Shown: positions 1 to 10,036, counted from the stretch's first letter. The stretch is 50,468 bases of DNA from Prevotella sp. (GCA_016281055.1 JAEEHW010000128.1:1-50468); one strand, 5' to 3'. Numbers and translations are program-made. The notes: a model not told the origin generated them from the letters alone.

Positions 1-1
1 C

Positions 2-1438
2 CAAGGCATAGGCATTGAGAAGGGCGACCGTGTGATGCTGATACTGAAGAGAAGGGTGGAATGGTGGTATGCCATGGTAGCCCTGCACAAGATAGGAGCG
101 GTGGCGATACCTGCCACCCACATGCTTACGGAGAAAGACATAATGTACCGCTGCCACATGGCTGGCATCAGCGGTATAATATCATGCGGTGACCCCGAGG
201 TGCTGCAGCACGTGCAGAAGGCAAGACGCTTCTCACCTATGCTGCGCCACTGCATATCTATAGGTCCGGCTGTGCCTAACGGTTTCTACGACTTCTGGCG
301 CGGACTGCAGGAGGCGGCTCCTTTCGTTAAGCCTGAGCGCAACAAGGTGACCGACAATTTCCTGCTCTACTTCACCAGTGGCACTACGGGCGAGCCAAAG
401 ATGGTGATGCACGATTTCTCCTACCCCTTGGCACACATAGTGACAGCCAAGTGCTGGCACAACCTCAACGACAGGTCGCTGCACCTTACGCTTGCCGACA
501 CTGGTTGGGGCAAGGCTGTATGGGGCAAGTTCTACGGTCAGATGCTATGCGGGGCTACGGTCTTCGTATATGACTACGAGGGACGCTTCTATCCAGAGGT
601 ATTGCTGCGCGTAATGCAAGACTACCATATCACGTCTTTCTGCGCACCGCCTACCATATACCGTTTCCTCATACGTGAGGACATCAGCGCCTACAACCTG
701 TCATCACTCAGGTGGTGCACCACGGCAGGCGAGGCACTCAACCCCAGCGTGTTTGACGAGTGGAAGGCAAAGACGGGCATAACGATATACGAGTCTTACG
801 GACAGACGGAGACCACCATGGTGGTGGGCACCTATCCTTGGGTGAAACCGAAGCCGGGCGCAATGGGAGTACCTAATCCTCAGTATGACATCGACATCGT
901 TGACGAGGACGGCAACAGCGTGCCTGAGATGGTGCACGGCGAACTCGTCATTAAGGTAAAAGACGGCAAGAAGCCTCTCGGACTGTTCAAGTGTTACTAC
1001 CGCAACGAGGAGATGACCGAGAAGCGCATAGTCAACAATCTGTATCACACGGGCGACGTGGTATATCGCGACCATGACGGATACCTGTGGTTCGTATCGC
1101 GCATAGACGATGTGATAAAGACATCGGGCTACCGCGTAGGTCCGTTTGAGGTGGAGTCGGCATTGATGACTCATCCCGCAGTGGTGGAGTGCGCCATAAC
1201 GGCTGCACCCGACGAGATACGCGGACAGATAGTAAAGGCAACCATAGTGCTTACCGACGAATACAAGTCGAGGGCCACTGACGCTCTCAAGGCTGACGCT
1301 CTGAAGAAAGAACTGCAGGAACATGTGAAGCGCGAGACGGCACCATACAAATATCCGCGTATAATAGAGTTTGTGGATGAGCTGCCAAAGACCATCAGCG
1401 GTAAGATACGCCGTGTTGAAATAAGAGAAAACAGTTAA
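2..1438 (+). CDS. AMP-forming acyl-CoA synthetase (medium-chain/ACSM type), 5' partial
   Basis: Activates a carboxylic acid with ATP and joins it to coenzyme A in the cytoplasm. The reading frame is open from base 2, so the N-terminus lies outside the window. Seen in order: the adenylate-forming P-loop YFTSGTTGEPKMVMH (about bases 368-412), the ACSM-like stretch TGWGKAVWGKFYGQ, the A5 motif YESYGQTET, the hinge region YHTGDV, and the C-terminal GYRVGPFEVE and PKTISGKIRR motifs with the catalytic lysine. The best family match is medium-chain or aryl acyl-CoA synthetase; the exact acid cannot be told. A second synthetase follows 25 bases downstream on the same strand, so the two are probably co-transcribed. 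Confidence 0.9.
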   Translation, partial: QGIGIEKGDRVMLILKRRVEWWYAMVALHKIGAVAIPATHMLTEKDIMYRCHMAGISGIISCGDPEVLQHVQKARRFSPMLRHCISIGPAVPNGFYDFWRGLQEAAPFVKPERNKVTDNFLLYFTSGTTGEPKMVMHDFSYPLAHIVTAKCWHNLNDRSLHLTLADTGWGKAVWGKFYGQMLCGATVFVYDYEGRFYPEVLLRVMQDYHITSFCAPPTIYRFLIREDISAYNLSSLRWCTTAGEALNPSVFDEWKAKTGITIYESYGQTETTMVVGTYPWVKPKPGAMGVPNPQYDIDIVDEDGNSVPEMVHGELVIKVKDGKKPLGLFKCYYRNEEMTEKRIVNNLYHTGDVVYRDHDGYLWFVSRIDDVIKTSGYRVGPFEVESALMTHPAVVECAITAAPDEIRGQIVKATIVLTDEYKSRATDALKADALKKELQEHVKRETAPYKYPRIIEFVDELPKTISGKIRRVEIRENS

Positions 1439-1463
1439 TAGAAATATAAAAGACAATAATATT

Positions 1464-3092
1464 ATGTCAGATTTTAGAACAATTTTTGAGAGCCGCTATA
1501 CTTGGATAGAGGGCTTTATGCGTAATGTCAGACGATATGCTAATCGCGTGGCTATGATAGAGTCAGAGACTGACCAGGCATGGACATACAAAGAACTGAA
1601 TGAAGATACTAACCGATTGTGTAACGCATTGGCTGCTGACGGTTTCAAGAAGGGTGACGTCATCATGCTGCAGATGGTAAACCGTCCGGAATTTGCCTTT
1701 GCTTACGTTGCCGCCCACAAGACAGGCGGTGTGTGCTGCCCAGTCAGCTACCGCATCAGCTCAGGCGAAATGGCATACAACATCGACGACTCCAAACCGT
1801 TTGCCGTCATAGTATGCGAATCAAAACTTGAAAGCACGCTTGAGGCCATCAAGCATGCACAGCACAAGCCCAAGCGCGTCATCGTGGCATCAGACAAGAT
1901 GATGGAGGGTGCCATCCGCTATCAGGACTATGTGGAGAGTGCAAGTACTGCTGAACCAGTACTCAGCGAGGAGCACAACATATACGACGAAACCTGCCGT
2001 CTATACACCAGCGGCACCACAGGCCGTCCGAAGGGCGTGGCTATGACAAGCATCAACGAGGTGCTGTCGGCTCACGACGTGATGATACACTTCCCGATGA
2101 GCTATAAGGACGTAACGATGAACACCACACCATGGTTCCACCGCGGCGGCTTGCACTGTGCCGGTCCGTGTCCTACGTTCTATGCCGGTGCTACACTGGT
2201 GATAATGGGTAAGTTTGAGTCTCGCACAGCACTGAAGCTTGTGCAGAAGTATAAGATATCATTCGTGGTTGGTGTGCCTACCGTACTTGAGGAACTCGCC
2301 GACGAACAGATGCGCCAGGGCTATGACCTCACCACCCTCAAGGGTATCGTCACCATGGGTAGTCCGCTGGAGCGCTCTGCTTGCATACGTTACCAGAAGG
2401 TGCTCACACCTAACATCTTCAACGGCTATGGCACTACCGAGACATTCTGGAACACATTCCTGCGTCCGTTCGACCTGCCGGAGAATGCCGGCACCGCAGG
2501 AGCATCATGCGTGGACGACGATGTGCGCGTGGTGAAGGTTTACGAGGACCGCAAGGCAGAGCCGGAAGACCTGGCCGCTACCGACGGCACAGAGGTAGGC
2601 GAGGTAATCATCTGTTCGCCAGCCAAGTCTCCTTACTTGTACCACAACAAGCCTGAGGAGACTGAGAAGAAGTATTACAAGGGATTCATATACACCAACG
2701 ACCTCGCCACATGGGATGAGAACCAGTTTATCACCATCGTGGGCCGTAAGGATGACATGATAATATCGTCAGGCGAGAATATCTATCCTACGGAGGTTGA
2801 GGCTGTACTCAACACTCATCCTGGCGTGAAAGACTGTATCGTCACCAGCGTGCCCGACAAGGTGCGCGGACAGATGGTGACAGCCTACATCGTGCGCAAC
2901 GACATGGAGCTGACTCCAGAGGCTCTTGACGAGTTCTGCAAGGAGAGCGAGGACATAGCCAACTTCAAGCGTCCGCGCTACTACCGCTTCACGGAGCAGA
3001 TACCATTCAATGCCACCGGCAAGAAACTGCACGTAAAGATAAAGGAAACCGCTGAAGCAGACCTTAAGAACGGACTGCTCTACAGAGTTTAA
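1464..3092 (+). CDS. AMP-forming acyl-CoA synthetase / long-chain-fatty-acid-CoA ligase-like
   Basis: A 542-residue adenylate-forming enzyme that makes an acyl-CoA from an acid, ATP and CoA. Seen: P-loop LYTSGTTGRPKGVAMT (about residues 178-193), NGYGTTETFWNTF (A5), the aspartate-containing hinge region YTNDLATW, GRKDDMIISSGENIYPTEVE (A8), and a C-terminal ATGKKLHVKIKE with the A10 lysine. Length and motif order are normal for the family. It follows another synthetase at 25 bases and probably shares its mRNA. The substrate is unknown; the 'ENIYP' signature is typical of class I ligases acting on fatty or aromatic acids. The start ATG is the first in frame after the upstream stop. Confidence 0.9.
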   Translation: MSDFRTIFESRYTWIEGFMRNVRRYANRVAMIESETDQAWTYKELNEDTNRLCNALAADGFKKGDVIMLQMVNRPEFAFAYVAAHKTGGVCCPVSYRISSGEMAYNIDDSKPFAVIVCESKLESTLEAIKHAQHKPKRVIVASDKMMEGAIRYQDYVESASTAEPVLSEEHNIYDETCRLYTSGTTGRPKGVAMTSINEVLSAHDVMIHFPMSYKDVTMNTTPWFHRGGLHCAGPCPTFYAGATLVIMGKFESRTALKLVQKYKISFVVGVPTVLEELADEQMRQGYDLTTLKGIVTMGSPLERSACIRYQKVLTPNIFNGYGTTETFWNTFLRPFDLPENAGTAGASCVDDDVRVVKVYEDRKAEPEDLAATDGTEVGEVIICSPAKSPYLYHNKPEETEKKYYKGFIYTNDLATWDENQFITIVGRKDDMIISSGENIYPTEVEAVLNTHPGVKDCIVTSVPDKVRGQMVTAYIVRNDMELTPEALDEFCKESEDIANFKRPRYYRFTEQIPFNATGKKLHVKIKETAEADLKNGLLYRV

Positions 3093-3131
3093 CGGGTTGC
3101 TCTACAGAAATAAAAGAGAAAACACCCTGCC

Positions 3132-4097
3132 CTACTCTACTGGGGTTACTAACCCTACGTTGGAGGTATGTTTTCTGAAATAAGAAAGGGGTACGGCGCA
3201 CTTGCCGTGTTTACCCCATTTTATACCATACGAATTTTGACAGACGAACAACAGTTCGTCTGTTTTTTTGTCATGTGTGATACCTACGATAGCCATGGCA
3301 TGGTCTGACGTGCGGCCATGCTTGCCATACTCCCAATACACCGGATGACCTTGTTTGAGCGATGACGTCACCATTGTGACGATGGAGTCCATAGGCATAT
3401 TAGTGTATTGGTGGTAACGATAGTTGTCAGGCGTTTCAAGTGCGAAACGGCTACCCCACGGATGATGTTCCTCACTGGCATAGAACTGCCAATTCTGATG
3501 ATACATTATGCTCTCGGCAAACTGCTGGGGAGTATATCGCATGGAGTAATAGAAGAATGACGGCGACTGGCTGCCGTATGTATGGCGTGCAACGGTGAAC
3601 TGCGGCAGCAAGTCATACAGTTGTTCATCCAACTGCTGCGGCGTGGCGGCAGTATTGGCAATGGTTGTAAGTCGTCTGATGGTGGCTCTGTCATTTATGA
3701 TATGCGTCTTCTCATGCGAATACGGCACCAGTCCGTATTCCTTGATAAGCCTTATCGCCTCCGGGCCCACTCCACGCATCGTGAACCCCATGCGTGGGTC
3801 TGCGGCAGGCGGAATCATTTCGTATCCCTGTCGGTGCATCCAGTACAGTCTGCGTGTATGCTCCTCCATACCCCGTGCAAGCAACCACTGGCGCGACAAT
3901 GCTATGCTGTCGCCCATACGCAGTTGTTCACGCTCTATGCAGGCACACATGGCATATATCCAGCAAGCCGACGTGTTGCCTTGATCGTAAAGCGAGGAAT
4001 AGTCTTTTGACTCTTCCTGCTCAGCCTCCTTGCCCTTTGAGGGCTTGAAACAGGAGGTCAGCGTAAGGACTATGAAAAATAAACAGAGGTGTTTCAT
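3132..4097 (-). CDS. Papain-like (C1 family) cysteine peptidase lipoprotein
   Basis: Predicted surface or periplasmic lipoprotein of 321 residues with a papain-like fold. The start at 4097 gives MKHLCLFFIVLTLTSC, a clean lipoprotein signal with acylated Cys16. An upstream ATG at 4190 only adds a translated 9-bp repeat array. Catalytic residues can be placed: oxyanion Gln39 and nucleophile Cys45 in YDQGNTSACWIYAM, histidine in SDHAMAIVG, and asparagine in CQNSYGIKWG. This spread resembles bleomycin-hydrolase or aminopeptidase-C type members of C1. It is the last gene of a minus-strand operon after the SNF2 helicase, separated from it by the repeat array. The substrate is unknown. Confidence 0.8.
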   Translation of the reverse strand: MKHLCLFFIVLTLTSCFKPSKGKEAEQEESKDYSSLYDQGNTSACWIYAMCACIEREQLRMGDSIALSRQWLLARGMEEHTRRLYWMHRQGYEMIPPAADPRMGFTMRGVGPEAIRLIKEYGLVPYSHEKTHIINDRATIRRLTTIANTAATPQQLDEQLYDLLPQFTVARHTYGSQSPSFFYYSMRYTPQQFAESIMYHQNWQFYASEEHHPWGSRFALETPDNYRYHQYTNMPMDSIVTMVTSSLKQGHPVYWEYGKHGRTSDHAMAIVGITHDKKTDELLFVCQNSYGIKWGKHGKCAVPLSYFRKHTSNVGLVTPVE

Positions 4098-4100
4098 TGT

Positions 4101-4181
4101 TTTTATAGGAGTGATCGGAGTAATCAGAGTTTTCGGAGTACTTGGAATATTCTGAGTATTCTGAATAATCGGAGTTATCCG
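4101..4181 (-). repeat. 9-bp tandem array (about 9 units) in an operon spacer
   Basis: Reading the minus strand, nine 9-base units follow consensus C(C/A)GATNACT. The array begins just after the SNF2 stop codon and ends about four bases before the chosen start of the peptidase gene. The same unit, in the same orientation relative to the upstream gene, makes ten units at 47151-47240. Because 9 is a multiple of 3, the array stays open and falsely extends the peptidase ORF. Confidence 0.85.
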
Positions 4182-4182
4182 A

Positions 4183-7100
4183 TTATTCATGAATTAACTT
4201 AAGCAACTCTTCACCGGTGAGTTTATGGCTGGTGTCGGTGCTTTCAAGGATATTCTCCACAAGTTCGCGCTTCTGCTCATGCAGACGCTGTATCTTTTCC
4301 TCAATGGTGCCGGCGGCTATGAGATGATATACCGTGACATTCTGCTTCTGACCTATACGGTGTGCACGGTCGGTGGCCTGCGCCTCGATGGCTGGGTTCC
4401 ACCAGGGGTCCATGTGCACTACATAGTTGGCGCGGGTGAGGTTCAGTCCAAGTCCACCGGCTTTCAGTGATATGAGGAACACCGGACACTCACCATTCTG
4501 GAACTGCTCCACGAGTTTCTGACGCTCCTTGATGGGCACGGTGCCGTCTATATATAGATAAGGAATGGATGCAGCATTGAGTGCTTTCTTGATGAGTGCA
4601 AGGTATGACGTGAACTGTGAGAACACGAGTGTGGCGGCATTGCCTTCAAGGATAGTCTGCAGCAGTTCCACAAGGGCAATGATTTTTGAACCGGCCTTCT
4701 CCGTTCCCTTCATCTTTCCCTTTTCTATCAGGCGGATGTCACAGGCACACTGTCTGAGGCGTGTTATCTCCGCCAGGGTGGTCATCGACACGCTACCGGG
4801 ACCGTCAGCCATGAGCATGGCCTCAGCCTTCTGTCTGAGTGCTTCATAGACGAGCATCTCTTCTTCGCTAAGATCTACATGCTGGTATATCTCTTCTTTT
4901 TCTGGCAGTTCCTTTGCCACCTTATCCTTGGTGCGGCGCAGCATGAATGGTTTCACTATGCGGTCAAGGTTGCGCTGCACATCCTTGTCACCATTCTGCT
5001 CTATCGGTATGATGAAACGACGGTTGAAGTCCTCGAAGCTGCCCAGGAGTCCGGGGTTGACAAACTGGAACAGGTTCCACAGTTCGCCAAGGTGGTTCTG
5101 CACCGGCGTACCGGTAAGCATGACGCGGTACTGGCTTTTCAGCTGCATTGCCACTGCCGATGTCTTTGCACCGCGGTTCTTTATTATGTGTGCCTCGTCA
5201 AGGCAGATGGTGGTCCATTTCTTCTTCGTGATATACATCTTCACGCTCAGCAGCAGTCCGTAGGTGGTCACCACCACATCGCCTGCCTTGGCATTCTTTA
5301 TCACCTCCTGACGATCAGGGGCGAAATTGAGCATGGTGACATTGAGCGACGGTGCAAACTTCTGGAACTCCACATTCCAGTTTGGCGCCACCGATGCCGG
5401 TGCTATGACGAGTGCCGGGCCCTCCTCTGTCTTAGACAACAGGAAGGCTATTGTCTGTATGGTCTTTCCCAGACCCATGTCGTCAGCCAGAAGCGCTCCT
5501 GCACCCCATTTGTTGAGTCGCGACATCCACTGGTAGCCTTCTTTCTGGTATTGTCGCAGTGTGGCGTTGAGTGTCTGTGGCACATCGGGCGAATAGGTAC
5601 TCGATTCCTTTATCTGCCTGCGTATTCTCTTTACCTCATCGTCTTCGCTAAGCACCAGTTCACCACTGGTGACATCCTTGCCAAGCAGTGCCACCGAGAA
5701 GGGCGACATGACGAGTTTGCCTTTAGTGTGTGAGGCTATAGAATTGAGGCTTGTGAGTTGTCGGCGCAGGTTTTCGCTGAGTGCGAGAAACTCTCCGTCG
5801 CCGAGTTTTATGAAGCGTCCTTGCGACTGACTTGCTATTTCCAGCAACTGCGCCATGGTGATGACCTTGCCCTGGTCAAGTTCTACGGAGCCCTCTATCT
5901 CGAACCATCCGTTCTCGTTTTTCTTTATGGCTCCACTCCACGATGCAGCGGTGGTGCGCTGCTTTATTCTCATCTGCGCACCCTCCGGCCATTCACATGT
6001 AATATGTTCCGGATTCTGCTGAGCATATTCTATCAGCGGAAGCAAGTCATAAGCCTCCACAACAGCCATTCTGTTCTCATCCATCTGACTGCGTATGTCA
6101 GACAGTTCGCTGCAGTTGCCTGCGAAGTGGTCAAGGTTGTCGGCTTCCGCCTTTAGGTCACGCGTCACCCTGGTACGTCCGTTTTCGTTTGTATCTATGA
6201 TAACGCTGTCGCCTTCTCCCGGTACACAGCGTGTTCTTCCACCTTCCAGCGGCCGGCAGAAGATGCTGATGACATAGTGTTCCTTACCCTGCGGACGCAT
6301 CTGCATGATGAGCTGTGACTGGCCGTCGGTGATGGGCAGCGTACTTCCACCACTGATGAGGTCGCTGTTTACCTCCACCTTGCTGCCTATCGTACTGAGG
6401 AACTGCTTCAGCTGCTTCTCTGCTTCTCTCGGGAAGAAACCGAGCGACAGCAACCTGCGATAGTAAGGACGCTGCTCGTCGGTAAGGCGTATGAAGTTGA
6501 TGCTGGCTGCACCACGGTGTGTTATGATTGTTTCTTTCTCTACCTCGTCAGCCGGCACGTTGCTGGTGATGCGGAAGCCGTCGCTTTCGTTCACAAGCGT
6601 GATATACGGCATCTCCTCTGTCACCTCAACGAGGGTATATGGAGCGTAGTTTCCTACATACAGGCGGCTCTTTCCCGTCATATATGGCAAGACCGTGTCA
6701 AGACTGATGGATGATGAGTAGAAAGAATTCATGCGCTCGGCAATGGATATCTCGCGGTCTGCGGAGTCCATGCCGTCTATCGTTCCCATGAAGAAGGTAG
6801 ATAATGGAACGTTTTTGCCTGCTCCCCATGTTCCGTTCTTCAGTTTCGTCTGCTGTCTTACCGCAACTACGGAACTGTTGATGTCATTCATGAAGTATCC
6901 TATGCGGATGTCTTTCTCTTCTAACTTTTCCGGACCAGACAGTCCCATAAGGTCGTCAAGCACATTCTCCCATTCGCGTTTATGGTATATGGAAGACAAC
7001 ATTCCCTGCTTACCGAATACCTTATTGGTGGCCTCCTCATTGACAAGCGGTATATACTGCCTCGACTCATGCCGCAGTATCATCCATTGCGGTTCTACAC

Positions 7101-8253
7101 TTTCATATTTTCCAATGATTGCCTTCTTGCCAAGATACAGGCACATGAGCGTGGCCAACGAACGGTTTATGCGGCAGCTGTCTTCTGAAAGCAATTCATC
7201 AAGCTGTTTCTCTATCTGCTGATTAGTGAATGTGTTTGATATTATGCCATAGAGAACCCTCGCCGTAGCCATGACATCCCTGTCGTTTGCTCTCATCAAT
7301 GCAGCACATTTCTTCTGCCCGTCCTGTGTCTTGGTGCAGAAAGCCACGAGCATAAAGAAGAAATTACTGATACCGAGAGGCAGGTTGCTCCTTGTACTTG
7401 GCGTCCAGCTCATGGTGTCTTTGTTGTTGATGGCAACAGAGCGTTTGAAGTGCTCAAGCGCCTGAGTCATGTTGCCATGATACGCCTCGTGGATGGCTGC
7501 TATAATCTGATGGTTCTTGTTGCTCGCAAACAACTGGTCAGGCATGTGACCGTATGCCATGTATGCATACAGGTCGATGAGACATTTCAGGCGCAGTATG
7601 TGCGAATCGGCAGGAGTGTTTTTCTGAATACTGTTACAGAGCGACAACAGATAGTCTGGATCGATAATCCTCTCTTCCCTGAAGACATCCGTCATGTAGG
7701 CGTTCATCAAATCAAAGAAATCATGCTCGTCAAGGTTCATCAGCAACAAGGCGAAACGCTGGTCGCAAACCACTGGCAACAGTACATTAAATTCTTCATC
7801 TGCGTTGAAGCCATGCAGCAGTTCTGTATCGAACGAAGAAAAGTCACTGATGATGTATTCCCAAATAAGACGCTGAATGTTTGTGGGGTTTAATCTTCTC
7901 TTTGCAGCATCAAGCACACGCTGCACTACCGTTTTCTGCTCTGATATTAGATAGAGCATCACCGGTATCATTTCCAATGGATTAATACAGAAGTCAAACG
8001 AATTGCTGCGCCAGTTGTATTTGTTTACAACAAGCAGTCCCTGTTTGTTTAGCTTTTTAGCTATTTGGTTGAGGTCAATATCCTGCGTATTCGTGACTTC
8101 CATCATCACGCTTTTTATTTTTCTCGTCTCTGACTCGATTGTTTCAAAGAGAGCATAAATAGTGAGCAGATAGATTTCCTCGTTGTTTAGCGATTCGTAT
8201 CTTGACATCATTAGTAGTATTATAACATTTTGTATGTTTGATGAACTTAGCAT
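4183..8253 (-). CDS. Large SNF2-family DEAD/DEAH helicase
   Basis: A 1356-residue protein with a long N-terminal region (to about residue 880) that I cannot assign, followed by a complete SNF2 ATPase. Seen: Walker A LADDMGLGKTIQ near residue 921, DEAH box CLDEAHIIK near 1013, LTGTPVQNHLGELW, and the helicase C lobe with VFSQFTSYL, GGLGLNLTRA and DRAHRIGQ. It should be an ATP-driven translocase on double-stranded DNA, possibly linked to transcription recycling as RapA-like proteins are. The ORF start at 8253 overlaps the sufE stop; ATG codons at 8211/8208 (MMSRYESL) are an equally good start. Co-directional with sufE upstream and the C1 peptidase downstream. Confidence 0.88.
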   Translation of the reverse strand: MLSSSNIQNVIILLMMSRYESLNNEEIYLLTIYALFETIESETRKIKSVMMEVTNTQDIDLNQIAKKLNKQGLLVVNKYNWRSNSFDFCINPLEMIPVMLYLISEQKTVVQRVLDAAKRRLNPTNIQRLIWEYIISDFSSFDTELLHGFNADEEFNVLLPVVCDQRFALLLMNLDEHDFFDLMNAYMTDVFREERIIDPDYLLSLCNSIQKNTPADSHILRLKCLIDLYAYMAYGHMPDQLFASNKNHQIIAAIHEAYHGNMTQALEHFKRSVAINNKDTMSWTPSTRSNLPLGISNFFFMLVAFCTKTQDGQKKCAALMRANDRDVMATARVLYGIISNTFTNQQIEKQLDELLSEDSCRINRSLATLMCLYLGKKAIIGKYESVEPQWMILRHESRQYIPLVNEEATNKVFGKQGMLSSIYHKREWENVLDDLMGLSGPEKLEEKDIRIGYFMNDINSSVVAVRQQTKLKNGTWGAGKNVPLSTFFMGTIDGMDSADREISIAERMNSFYSSSISLDTVLPYMTGKSRLYVGNYAPYTLVEVTEEMPYITLVNESDGFRITSNVPADEVEKETIITHRGAASINFIRLTDEQRPYYRRLLSLGFFPREAEKQLKQFLSTIGSKVEVNSDLISGGSTLPITDGQSQLIMQMRPQGKEHYVISIFCRPLEGGRTRCVPGEGDSVIIDTNENGRTRVTRDLKAEADNLDHFAGNCSELSDIRSQMDENRMAVVEAYDLLPLIEYAQQNPEHITCEWPEGAQMRIKQRTTAASWSGAIKKNENGWFEIEGSVELDQGKVITMAQLLEIASQSQGRFIKLGDGEFLALSENLRRQLTSLNSIASHTKGKLVMSPFSVALLGKDVTSGELVLSEDDEVKRIRRQIKESSTYSPDVPQTLNATLRQYQKEGYQWMSRLNKWGAGALLADDMGLGKTIQTIAFLLSKTEEGPALVIAPASVAPNWNVEFQKFAPSLNVTMLNFAPDRQEVIKNAKAGDVVVTTYGLLLSVKMYITKKKWTTICLDEAHIIKNRGAKTSAVAMQLKSQYRVMLTGTPVQNHLGELWNLFQFVNPGLLGSFEDFNRRFIIPIEQNGDKDVQRNLDRIVKPFMLRRTKDKVAKELPEKEEIYQHVDLSEEEMLVYEALRQKAEAMLMADGPGSVSMTTLAEITRLRQCACDIRLIEKGKMKGTEKAGSKIIALVELLQTILEGNAATLVFSQFTSYLALIKKALNAASIPYLYIDGTVPIKERQKLVEQFQNGECPVFLISLKAGGLGLNLTRANYVVHMDPWWNPAIEAQATDRAHRIGQKQNVTVYHLIAAGTIEEKIQRLHEQKRELVENILESTDTSHKLTGEELLKLIHE

Positions 8254-8666
8254 GCGGAATATGCCAGAGCATATGCCTTGATGCGTTTCACCATTGCAAG
8301 CAGTCCGTTGGAGCGTGTGGGAGAGAGATGTTCCTTCAGTCCAATCTCCTCTATGAAGTAGAGGTCGGCATCAAGTATCTCCTTCGGCGTATGGTCAGTC
8401 AGCACACGTATGAGCAGGGCAATGATGCCCTTCACTATCAGCGCGTCGCTCTCGGCGGTGAAGCGCAGAGTGCCGTCCGCCTGCTTGTCGCACTGCACCC
8501 ACACACGGCTCTGACAGCCGTCGATGAGGTTCTGTTCTGTCTTGTACTCGTCTGCCAATGGCTCTTGCTCAGAGCCAAGGTCAATAAGCATCTGGTAACG
8601 GTCCATCCAGTCGTCAAGACCGCTGAACTCTTCTATTACTTCGTCTTGTATCTCGTTTATTGTCAT
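8247..8666 (-). CDS. sufE: SufE family Fe-S cluster assembly sulfur acceptor
   Basis: A 139-residue protein that takes persulfide sulfur from the cysteine desulfurase SufS and passes it to the scaffold. The family signature is visible: QNLIDGCQSRVWVQ carries the sulfur-accepting cysteine, followed by the conserved SDALIVKGIIALL helix and the C-terminal GLKEHLSPTRSNGL motif. Length is normal for SufE. It sits between the U32 gene (upstream, separated by a 9-bp repeat array) and the SNF2 helicase (overlapping its 3' end). No sufS or sufBCD is in the window, so it works with genes located elsewhere. Confidence 0.93.
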   Translation of the reverse strand: MTINEIQDEVIEEFSGLDDWMDRYQMLIDLGSEQEPLADEYKTEQNLIDGCQSRVWVQCDKQADGTLRFTAESDALIVKGIIALLIRVLTDHTPKEILDADLYFIEEIGLKEHLSPTRSNGLLAMVKRIKAYALAYSAC

Positions 8667-8683
8667 AATCTTTTTGGTTTTTA

Positions 8684-8728
8684 GGGACTTTAAGGTCTTT
8701 AAGGACTCTAATGACCTTAATGACCTTA
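8684..8728 (-). repeat. 9-bp tandem array (5 units) overlapping the U32 stop codon
   Basis: On the plus strand five 9-base units of the type AGGACTTTA / ATGACCTTA run from 8684 to 8728. The last unit contains the stop codon of the U32 gene (8726-8728). The same unit recurs at 42701-42754 after the second ammonium transporter gene. No coding role is seen. Confidence 0.8.
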
Positions 8729-9991
8729 GGCTTTTTCTAAAACAAACACCTTGTCATTCGGCCTTACCTTGTCAGGCACGGCGATGCTGATGCGCTGGCC
8801 CTTCTCTGCCTTCTCCACAGGCTTCAGGTCATAGCGTATCTCCTTCACCTCGTCGATATACATCGCTCCGGTGGTGTTGCCGGTGATGAGCAGTTTGTCA
8901 CCCACCTTTATCTCATGGGCTTCCACCTGCATCTCTGCCACGCCAATCTTGGAGAAGTATTTTATTACCTTTGCGGCATACACCTTCTTCTCCGTCGCCT
9001 TCGAACCGTATGAGTCGTTCCACTCGCCAAGCGTCTGACCCTGGTAGTAGCCGTCCCAGAAACCACGGTTGAAGACACGGCTGAGCCTTTCGTCCCACTG
9101 GTCCTTTGCCTCCTCCGTAAACTGTTTCGGTTCGTCAGGATTCTCACGGTCGTGCAGCACCGCACTGATGGCTTCCTTATAACAGCGCACCACGGTGTCA
9201 ACATATTCCGGTCCGCGAGCCCTGCCCTCTATCTTGAGCACCCTCACGCCGGCATCCATCATGCGGTCGATGAAGCGGATGGTCTTGAGGTCTTTCGGCG
9301 ACATGATGTATTTGTTGTCAACCAGGAGTTCGTTGCCCGTTTCCACGTCCTCCACCCTGTATGCCCTGCGGCATATCTGCACGCACTCGCCGCGGTTGGC
9401 AGAGCGTCCCATGTTGTGGAGCGACAGATAGCACTTGCCCGAGATAGCCATGCACAGCGCACCGTGGCAGAACATCTCAATCCTGATAGGCTGTCCCGAC
9501 GGTCCGCAGATGCCTTCCTTCACCGCCTGCTCGTGTATGGCCTGCACCTGCTCCATGCGCAGTTCACGTGCCAATACCACCACATCGGCAAACTGTGCAT
9601 AGAAGCGCAGCGCCTCGATGTTAGATATGTTCAGCTGCGTTGACAGATGAACCTCCTGTCCCACCTCGCGGCAGTACATCATCACCGCCACGTCAGAGGC
9701 TATGACGGCAGAAATCTCCGCTTCCTTCGCAGCACGTATTATCTCGCGCATCTGCTCCAGGTCCTCACCGTAAATCACCGTGTTGACCGTGAGGTAACTC
9801 TTTATGCCGTGCTCCTTGCATGTAGCAGCAATCTCCTTGAGGTCGGCAATGGTAAACACTGCCGCAGAGTGAGCCCTCATATTCAGCTTCTCTATGCCGA
9901 AATATATGGAGCCCGCCCCAGCATTTATGGCTGCCGCAAACGACTCACGCGAGCCTACCGGCGCCATTATCTCAAAATCTTGTAGTGTCAT
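8726..9991 (-). CDS. U32 family peptidase-like protein (TrhP/YegQ type)
   Basis: A 421-residue member of the U32 family. Known relatives such as TrhP (YegQ) support 5-hydroxyuridine formation in tRNA; others act on 23S rRNA or collagen. The family signature is clear: EMFCHGALCMAISGKCYLSL followed by SANRGECVQICRR, giving the conserved cysteines, then the KIEGRARGPEY stretch. The C-terminus (about residues 340-421) fits the small beta domain found in TrhP-like proteins. It is the first gene of a minus-strand operon with sufE and a SNF2 helicase. Its promoter lies at 10029-10036. The precise substrate is inferred from length and architecture only. Confidence 0.85.
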   Translation of the reverse strand: MTLQDFEIMAPVGSRESFAAAINAGAGSIYFGIEKLNMRAHSAAVFTIADLKEIAATCKEHGIKSYLTVNTVIYGEDLEQMREIIRAAKEAEISAVIASDVAVMMYCREVGQEVHLSTQLNISNIEALRFYAQFADVVVLARELRMEQVQAIHEQAVKEGICGPSGQPIRIEMFCHGALCMAISGKCYLSLHNMGRSANRGECVQICRRAYRVEDVETGNELLVDNKYIMSPKDLKTIRFIDRMMDAGVRVLKIEGRARGPEYVDTVVRCYKEAISAVLHDRENPDEPKQFTEEAKDQWDERLSRVFNRGFWDGYYQGQTLGEWNDSYGSKATEKKVYAAKVIKYFSKIGVAEMQVEAHEIKVGDKLLITGNTTGAMYIDEVKEIRYDLKPVEKAEKGQRISIAVPDKVRPNDKVFVLEKA

Positions 9992-10028
9992 TCCTTTGTG
10001 TTATACACTTGTAACTTTCTTTTGACTG

Positions 10029-10036
10029 CAAAGTTA
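10029..10036 (-). promoter_or_regulatory. Bacteroidetes -7 promoter element (TAACTTTG) for the U32-sufE-SNF2 operon
   Basis: Minus-strand TAACTTTG preceded by an AT-rich spacer, about 38 bases upstream of the U32 start. It matches the Bacteroidetes TAnnTTTG -7 box. Confidence 0.7.

Noticed and set aside
4098..4190. Longer N-terminus of the C1 peptidase starting at 4190
   Set aside because: The extra 31 residues are translation of the 9-bp array, and starting there would bury the lipoprotein signal that begins at 4097.
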